The position numbers were made by a program, and so were the translations under genes. A stretch of DNA of 19,035 bases, from positions 1-19,035 of the forward strand of contig CAZZUX010000074.1 of NCBI GenBank assembly GCA_964657395.1, given 5' to 3'. The notes beneath the pieces are model-generated. The model ran no database searches, was not told the origin of the DNA, and saw only the letters and a list, made by a program, of their open reading frames with translations. This document shows positions 14,653-19,035 of this stretch, piece after piece. This DNA comes from G963692885 sp964657395. GTDB taxonomy: Bacteria; Acidobacteriota; Terriglobia; Terriglobales; Acidobacteriaceae. How positions within the stretch are numbered: position 1 is the stretch's first letter; each line of letters starts with the position of its first letter.

Positions 14653-14752
14653 NNNNNNNNNNNNNNNNNNNNNNNNNNNNNNNNNNNNNNNNNNNNNNNN
14701 NNNNNNNNNNNNNNNNNNNNNNNNNNNNNNNNNNNNNNNNNNNNNNNNNNNN
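14653..14752. other. Assembly gap (100 N)
   Basis: Exactly 100 N, immediately after the stop codon of the histidine kinase (TAG complement at 14753-14755). The distance to the Crp/Fnr gene and anything between them are unknown. Confidence 0.97.
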
Positions 14753-16708
14753 CTACCTGGCTGCGGCGTGGCTGGGAAGGAACAGACTGAAGACGGTTCC
14801 GCTGCGCCCCTGCGCGGTGGAGCTGCGGACTCGCAACGCGCCTTGATGCCGGTCAACAATTTCCTTGCTCACCCACAGGCCGAGACCGGTGCCCCCGATG
14901 CCCTTCGTGGTGTAGAAAGCCTCAAAGACGTTCCTGAGAACTTCCGGCGGCATGCCGCTGCCGGTGTCGGCAATGGCAAGGTGGATGCCCTTCTGACCCG
15001 TCTTCCAGTTGGTAGAGCGACGTGCCCGGACGATCAGGCGGCCACCGGCGGGATGCATGGCATCGATGGCATTGCCAACGAGGTTGTTGAGGACCTGCCT
15101 GATCTCACCATCGAAACATTCGATTTCCAGGTTTGTGCACTGGCCTCGTTCCACATGAACGTGAGAGTTGATGAGCCGTCCCTGGTGGATGGAGAAGACG
15201 CTTTCCAGCAGGTCGGCACAGGTGACCTTCCGCGGCCTGGTGGATTGTTTATGGAAGCGCAGTGTTTGGTTGCTAATGATGGAGACGCGCCGAAGCTCGC
15301 GCTCGGCAGTGTCGAGATATTCCTGCAATGGACCGGGTTCGGAAAGGGCGCGGGCGAGAAAGAGCAGGTTGGTCACGGCCTCGAGCGGATTGTTGATTTC
15401 ATGGGCGATAGAAGCCGCTAGACGTCCGACGGCGGCCAGCTTTTCGCTCTGGATGAGTGCTTCTTCGGCACGCTTCCTGTCGGTGATGTCCTGTCCCTGC
15501 ACGATGACGCCACGCACGTTGCCGTCGGCATCGAGATCGGGCAACTGGACTACGCTCAGGACACGATCCTGATCGAGAACGCGGATCCTGTATTCGAACT
15601 GGGTGCGTTCGCCTGACAATGCTTTCATCAGGTAAGGGCGGATGGAGTTTGCTGCGTCCTGACCGAGGACTTCATCGATCGTCCGGCCCATCATGGAAGA
15701 GGCAGACCGCTTGAACCATTCTTCATAGGTACGGTTGACCCGAACGTAGCGTAGATCACGGTCAAGGTAAGAGATGTATGCCGGCAAGGCATCGGTAATG
15801 ACCTTGAGCAGCTCTTCGCTGCGCACGGCGATTCCCTGCGAAAGGCGCAGTTCCTTCTCGCTCTGTTCAAGGGCGCCTTCTACTTCCTTCCGCGTAGTGA
15901 TGTCCTCGACGACAGCGAACATCCGCCGGGGAGCGCCGGCTGGCTGGATGAGGCGGCCCTTGGAACGGATCCAGCGAGTGGCATCCGGGCGAACGATCCG
16001 GTAATCGAGATCGTAGGAGTGTTTTCCTTCGAGCGCTTCGCTGAAGTGCTTTCCGACACGGATGCTGTCATCAGGGTGCAGCAGGTCCAGCCAGTAGGTG
16101 ACCGAACCGCTCAGGTCAGGCGAACCGAAGATGCGGTGCATTCTCTCATCAGCGACCACGACCCCGGTATCAGGTTCGTAAGACCACATGCCGAGCTCCG
16201 CGGCTTCCATGGCCAGCTCGAGCCGCTCTTCACTCTCGCGTCTCGCTTTGTCCGCGATCACGATCGAGCTGACATCTCTGACGATGTCGAGAACACCTTC
16301 AACGTCGCCGGCGGAGTTGTAGACAGGCGAGTAGCTGTAGTCCCAGTAGGCGTCCTGAAGTGTGCCGTTGCGGTGGATCGGCACCATGAGCGCGCGATGG
16401 TAGATCGCTTTCCCGGAGGCGCGCACATCCATCATCTGCGGACCGACGATGTCCCACGCTTCCGCCCAGGTCACGCGCGCAGGCTGCCCGAGAGCATGAG
16501 GATGTTTATCCGTAAGGATGGGAATGAGCGCATCGTTATAAAGAACGACGAACTCAGGTCCCCAGAAAAGCTGCATGGGTAAGGGTGACGCGAGGATCAT
16601 GTTGGCGGCGGTGAGGAGGCTCTCGGACCACCCCTGGATGGGGCCCAGGTGCGTGCCGAACCAATCCAATGAGCGGATGCGATCTGCCATCTCGCCATGC
16701 GCGATCAT
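14753..16708 (-). CDS. Soluble multi-PAS sensor histidine kinase
   Basis: 651 residues from the ATG at 16708, chosen over a TTG at 16750 because GGGTGGA precedes it. Residues ~10-150 are a PAS-like region of the type starting FGTHLGPIQGWSESLLTAANMIL, ending VEGVLDIVRDVS. A second PAS/PAC (~160-275) has AELGMWSYEPDTG and FAVVEDITTRK. A third (~300-412) has ALPAYISYLDRDLRYVRVN and VIVQGQDITDRK. The HisKA dimerisation region carries the phospho-acceptor His436 in SIAHEINNPLEAV. The HATPase has its N box (NNLVGNAIDAM), DTGSGMP and the GIGGTGLGLWVSKEIV G2 box. No transmembrane segment or receiver domain is present, so it is a cytosolic sensor whose partner response regulator lies elsewhere. The gene is complete, ending exactly at the assembly gap. 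Confidence 0.95.
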   Translation of the reverse strand: MIAHGEMADRIRSLDWFGTHLGPIQGWSESLLTAANMILASPLPMQLFWGPEFVVLYNDALIPILTDKHPHALGQPARVTWAEAWDIVGPQMMDVRASGKAIYHRALMVPIHRNGTLQDAYWDYSYSPVYNSAGDVEGVLDIVRDVSSIVIADKARRESEERLELAMEAAELGMWSYEPDTGVVVADERMHRIFGSPDLSGSVTYWLDLLHPDDSIRVGKHFSEALEGKHSYDLDYRIVRPDATRWIRSKGRLIQPAGAPRRMFAVVEDITTRKEVEGALEQSEKELRLSQGIAVRSEELLKVITDALPAYISYLDRDLRYVRVNRTYEEWFKRSASSMMGRTIDEVLGQDAANSIRPYLMKALSGERTQFEYRIRVLDQDRVLSVVQLPDLDADGNVRGVIVQGQDITDRKRAEEALIQSEKLAAVGRLAASIAHEINNPLEAVTNLLFLARALSEPGPLQEYLDTAERELRRVSIISNQTLRFHKQSTRPRKVTCADLLESVFSIHQGRLINSHVHVERGQCTNLEIECFDGEIRQVLNNLVGNAIDAMHPAGGRLIVRARRSTNWKTGQKGIHLAIADTGSGMPPEVLRNVFEAFYTTKGIGGTGLGLWVSKEIVDRHQGALRVRSSTAQGRSGTVFSLFLPSHAAAR

Positions 16709-16827
16709 GGTACGTCCACCCTGCGCTGCTTTGCTGCCGTCCCTGCTCAACGTTCTTCCACCACTTGCCCGGCGGCCTCCGGGACTGATTCTACCGTGAG
16801 GCTTTCCGGGGCCATTCTTTGAGGCTG

Positions 16828-18453
16828 CTAACGTTTCCAGGTCTTTCCTGGCCGTGCCGTTGCATACATCTCATTGCCGATCTGATCAAAGAGGCCGCGA
16901 GGATCATCGCCGACCCGGTAGAGATCGAAGTGAGTGCGGTCGGGAATATAGGTGAAGTGCGCATTAGCGTCGAGTTGCTGAAGGACGGCTTCAAATTTGT
17001 GGGCGGCTCCATCGAGATAGAAGGTGTCCGCAGTACCGACGAAGAGATGAATGCGGCCTTTGAGCATCGGGCCGAGTTGTGGCCAGCGGCTCTGGACGAT
17101 GTGCGAAAGGTCATAGTGATCATGCCAGTAGGCAACGACTTCGGGGTGCACGTCGCCGGTTTTGCGATCGAACATGGGCACGGGTGCTCCGCTGGTGGAG
17201 CGGGGTGAGAAGACCCAATCAAAGGAAGCGACCTGGCCGCCATAGGTACCAAGCACTTCTTCGAGCTTCGCAAATTGTTCGAAGGTGGCAACTACCTTGC
17301 CCTTGTCGCGCATGATGGGCGTGGGCGTGCCGTCGGGTTTGCGATAGACGTTGGCCTGGGGAGCGTAAAGGTCGGAGCCGGTGAAGTCATGGAAATCACT
17401 GGGATCGGGCGAGGTGGACCAGGTGCCGCCAAAGATATTCGGGTAGTTGACCTGAAGCTGGAGCGTGGCCCATCCGCCGCTGGAGTGGCCGTTCAAGAGG
17501 CGGCCGAAAGGTTTGGCATCCATACGGTACTTCTTCTCGAGAAAGGGCAGGTACTCGGTGGTCAAGGCAGCGCCCCAGGGGCCGTTGTTGACCGAATCGG
17601 CAAACTCGTGAGTGCCCTGCGGACAGGATTCGTCGAGCATGACCCAGATCATCGGCGGCATTTTGCCGTCCTGCATGCGTTTGCGGATGGCCAGGCCTGA
17701 GATGAGCGCAGAGTCGAGCGATCCTCCGAACCCGTGGGTCCAGTAAGCGGTCGGATAGGAAATGGAAGAGTGCTCGTCGTAGCCCGGAGGCAGGATGACC
17801 CAGGACTGGATGTTCACAGTACGGCCCCAGAAGGCACTGAGCAGAGGGCTTGGAAAGATCTCCCTCTGCGCGACGCCGCGGGAGACCTGGGCAAGAGCTT
17901 TCTGGAGGGCCGCGGTGCGCTGACTCGATGTTGAAGGGTGATGATCGAGGGTGAGGGTCGGCTCGGCGCCGGATCCCGGAGTCCATGCGTTCAAAGCAAC
18001 GACCGGACTGATCCAGTCTGAGGGAGCGCGCTCGCTGTAGGCGTACGAATGATCCGTGTCGAGGACGGCCTGGGCTTCGTAGTCGCCTGCGGGCAGCGTA
18101 TGGAACGCCGCGGGATAGGCAAGCGTGTCAGCATCCACTTCGATGGTGGAACCAGGCGCAAGATCGGTGATTTCAGTGGCGCTGACCGAGGTGTTCTCCG
18201 GACGAAACTCTTCCGTAGTGACTTCTTCATCGTGCGTCGTCGCCAGATCGCCTTTCTTGACGAAGAGAAGCAGTCGGCCCGAGAGATGCGCTGGATTGTT
18301 GCCGGCAGACTGGATGCGGAAGAAGACATGGGGATGATCAGCTGCAGCTATGCCAGCAGCAGCGTTATGTGCGATGGGCGCCTGTGCCGTGGAGGCGAGG
18401 CACCAGGAGGCGGCGAGGATGGCTGCACAGTGCTGAAGTCGACCTGAAAGCAT
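16828..18453 (-). CDS. Exported esterase-D-like alpha/beta hydrolase
   Basis: 541 residues. The N-terminus is a short signal peptide (MLSGRLQHCAAILAASWCLASTAQA). Residues ~40-160 form a beta-rich N-terminal domain (HVFFRIQSAGN, LSGRLLLFVKKGD, PAGDYEAQAVLD). Residues ~205-530 are a putative-esterase (EstD/Fes-like) alpha/beta hydrolase: SWVILPPGYDE, AYWTHGFGG, the nucleophile elbow GHSSGG with Ser324, a likely acid Asp476 in FVGTADTFYL and His508 in DRTHFDLY. It probably hydrolyses an ester in the periplasm or outside the cell; the substrate is unknown, with plant-derived acyl or feruloyl esters as one family possibility. The ATG at 18453 has GGAGAG upstream. Monocistronic; no carbohydrate-active neighbours in this window. 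Confidence 0.9.
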   Translation of the reverse strand: MLSGRLQHCAAILAASWCLASTAQAPIAHNAAAGIAAADHPHVFFRIQSAGNNPAHLSGRLLLFVKKGDLATTHDEEVTTEEFRPENTSVSATEITDLAPGSTIEVDADTLAYPAAFHTLPAGDYEAQAVLDTDHSYAYSERAPSDWISPVVALNAWTPGSGAEPTLTLDHHPSTSSQRTAALQKALAQVSRGVAQREIFPSPLLSAFWGRTVNIQSWVILPPGYDEHSSISYPTAYWTHGFGGSLDSALISGLAIRKRMQDGKMPPMIWVMLDESCPQGTHEFADSVNNGPWGAALTTEYLPFLEKKYRMDAKPFGRLLNGHSSGGWATLQLQVNYPNIFGGTWSTSPDPSDFHDFTGSDLYAPQANVYRKPDGTPTPIMRDKGKVVATFEQFAKLEEVLGTYGGQVASFDWVFSPRSTSGAPVPMFDRKTGDVHPEVVAYWHDHYDLSHIVQSRWPQLGPMLKGRIHLFVGTADTFYLDGAAHKFEAVLQQLDANAHFTYIPDRTHFDLYRVGDDPRGLFDQIGNEMYATARPGKTWKR

Positions 18454-18544
18454 GGGTGAGGATCTCTCCGGGATAAGTGAAGCCCATCATACCGGGACCA
18501 CCTTGAGCAGGCGGCGCCTATGGATCCCTAATCCAGTTACAAAC

Positions 18545-18997
18545 CTACCCGTTGACCTGGCTGGGTTGATTGCCCATCGGTGGAAGGCTGACGGGCGAGA
18601 TTTGCTGACTGCCACACCACGAGCAGAAACGCTGGCCCTGTGTCACGGCCAGACCGCAATGATAGCAATGCATCACAAGCGGCTGGCGCATCACGAAGTA
18701 GAGCAGAAAGCCCAGCAGATGCGGGAAAAGAATTACCACCAGGCTCCAGAGGAAGGGCCGCATGGCGCGCTGGCGAGCATCGGCATAGACGTAGCCGATG
18801 CACAGCAGCCAGGTGGCGATGAAGATCCCGCCGACGAGGCCGCCTGCACTATAAAGCGCAAGGTGGAGCGGCAGATTATGCGGATCTGAGTTGAAACCGG
18901 CAACGGCAATGCCGGCAACAATGGTGCAGGCAAGCGCACAGATCGCAAGGATCTGCATAGGTTTCGGAACGACTGCAAGGAAGGCGCGACGGTTCAT
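18545..18997 (-). CDS. Membrane protein with C-terminal zinc ribbon
   Basis: 150 residues with three predicted membrane segments (~14-35, ~47-70 and ~83-103). A compact zinc ribbon follows with Cys111, Cys114, Cys125 and Cys128 (CYHCG and FCSWCG), and a short polar tail rich in Pro and Gln. The third segment (LWSLVVILFPHLLGFLLYFVMR) resembles the phospholipase-D-nuclease N-terminal membrane motif found in many small membrane proteins. The ribbon is expected on the cytoplasmic side. Function is unknown; it could be an adaptor or scaffold. The ATG at 18997 has an AAAGGG Shine-Dalgarno. Confidence 0.85.
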   Translation of the reverse strand: MNRRAFLAVVPKPMQILAICALACTIVAGIAVAGFNSDPHNLPLHLALYSAGGLVGGIFIATWLLCIGYVYADARQRAMRPFLWSLVVILFPHLLGFLLYFVMRQPLVMHCYHCGLAVTQGQRFCSWCGSQQISPVSLPPMGNQPSQVNG

Positions 18998-19035
18998 GAA
19001 ACCCTTTCAGTTACAAATATTTTTGGGAAAACGAC

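Noticed and set aside
17396..17986. 196-residue minus-strand open frame
   Set aside because: Out-of-frame shadow within the esterase-like gene, whose catalytic motifs lie in the other frame.

Overview
The window looks like chromosomal DNA of a GC-rich, free-living bacterium, most likely an Acidobacteriota member of the Terriglobus/Granulicella/Edaphobacter type. That assignment is an inference from the gene mix: a CadC-like winged-helix/TPR regulator with a TolB/FlgO-like middle part, an LssY_C protein, a JmjC-type cupin protein, a solitary P450, and many monocistronic genes on alternating strands. No marker gene fixes the taxonomy. No tRNA, rRNA, CRISPR array, insertion sequence or phage gene is visible. 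Two runs of exactly 100 N (1211-1310 and 14653-14752) are assembly gaps.

Layout. 1-1089 (+) is the 3' part of a GGDEF-EAL cyclic-di-GMP protein, followed by a gene-poor stretch holding the first gap. 1436-2620 (-) is an exported protein joining a PA-IL-lectin-like domain to an LssY C-terminal domain; it is divergent from an NmrA-like NAD(P)-binding protein (2885-3754, +). 3826-5733 (-) is a one-component membrane regulator (winged helix, one transmembrane segment, TolB-like domain, TPRs) with an unusual four-cysteine cluster in its DNA-binding domain. 6000-7460 (-) is ahcY, divergent from an ArsR-HTH/methyltransferase fusion (7514-8452, +) of the SahR type, with a strong palindrome in the 53 bp between them. 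A shared hairpin terminator separates this regulator from a small YeaQ/GlsB-type membrane protein (8524-8790, -).

8952-10112 (-) is a full-length Ada DNA-alkylation repair regulator with a 19-bp dyad upstream. It is divergent from an orphan 93-residue protein (10342-10623, +) with two dyads in front of it, and then a JmjC/cupin-8-like putative 2-oxoglutarate oxygenase (10773-11774, +). The rest is on the minus strand: a small exported protein (11834-12196), a cytochrome P450 (12352-13569), a Crp/Fnr-type regulator (13836-14549), gap 2, a soluble PAS-PAS-PAS histidine kinase (14753-16708), an exported esterase-D-like hydrolase (16828-18453) and a membrane protein with a C-terminal zinc ribbon (18545-18997).

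The clearest functional unit is the methyl cycle pair: AhcY removes S-adenosylhomocysteine, and the adjacent SahR-like protein probably represses ahcY and itself through the intergenic palindrome. The other genes are mostly stand-alone regulators and enzymes (c-di-GMP, Ada, TPR regulator, Crp/Fnr, histidine kinase), giving a signalling- and stress-rich but otherwise ordinary chromosomal segment. I found no convincing multi-gene novel system. The best leads are the small protein/JmjC pair with its structured upstream region, the cysteine-rich winged helix, the lectin-like/LssY fusion, and the SahR-like circuit.
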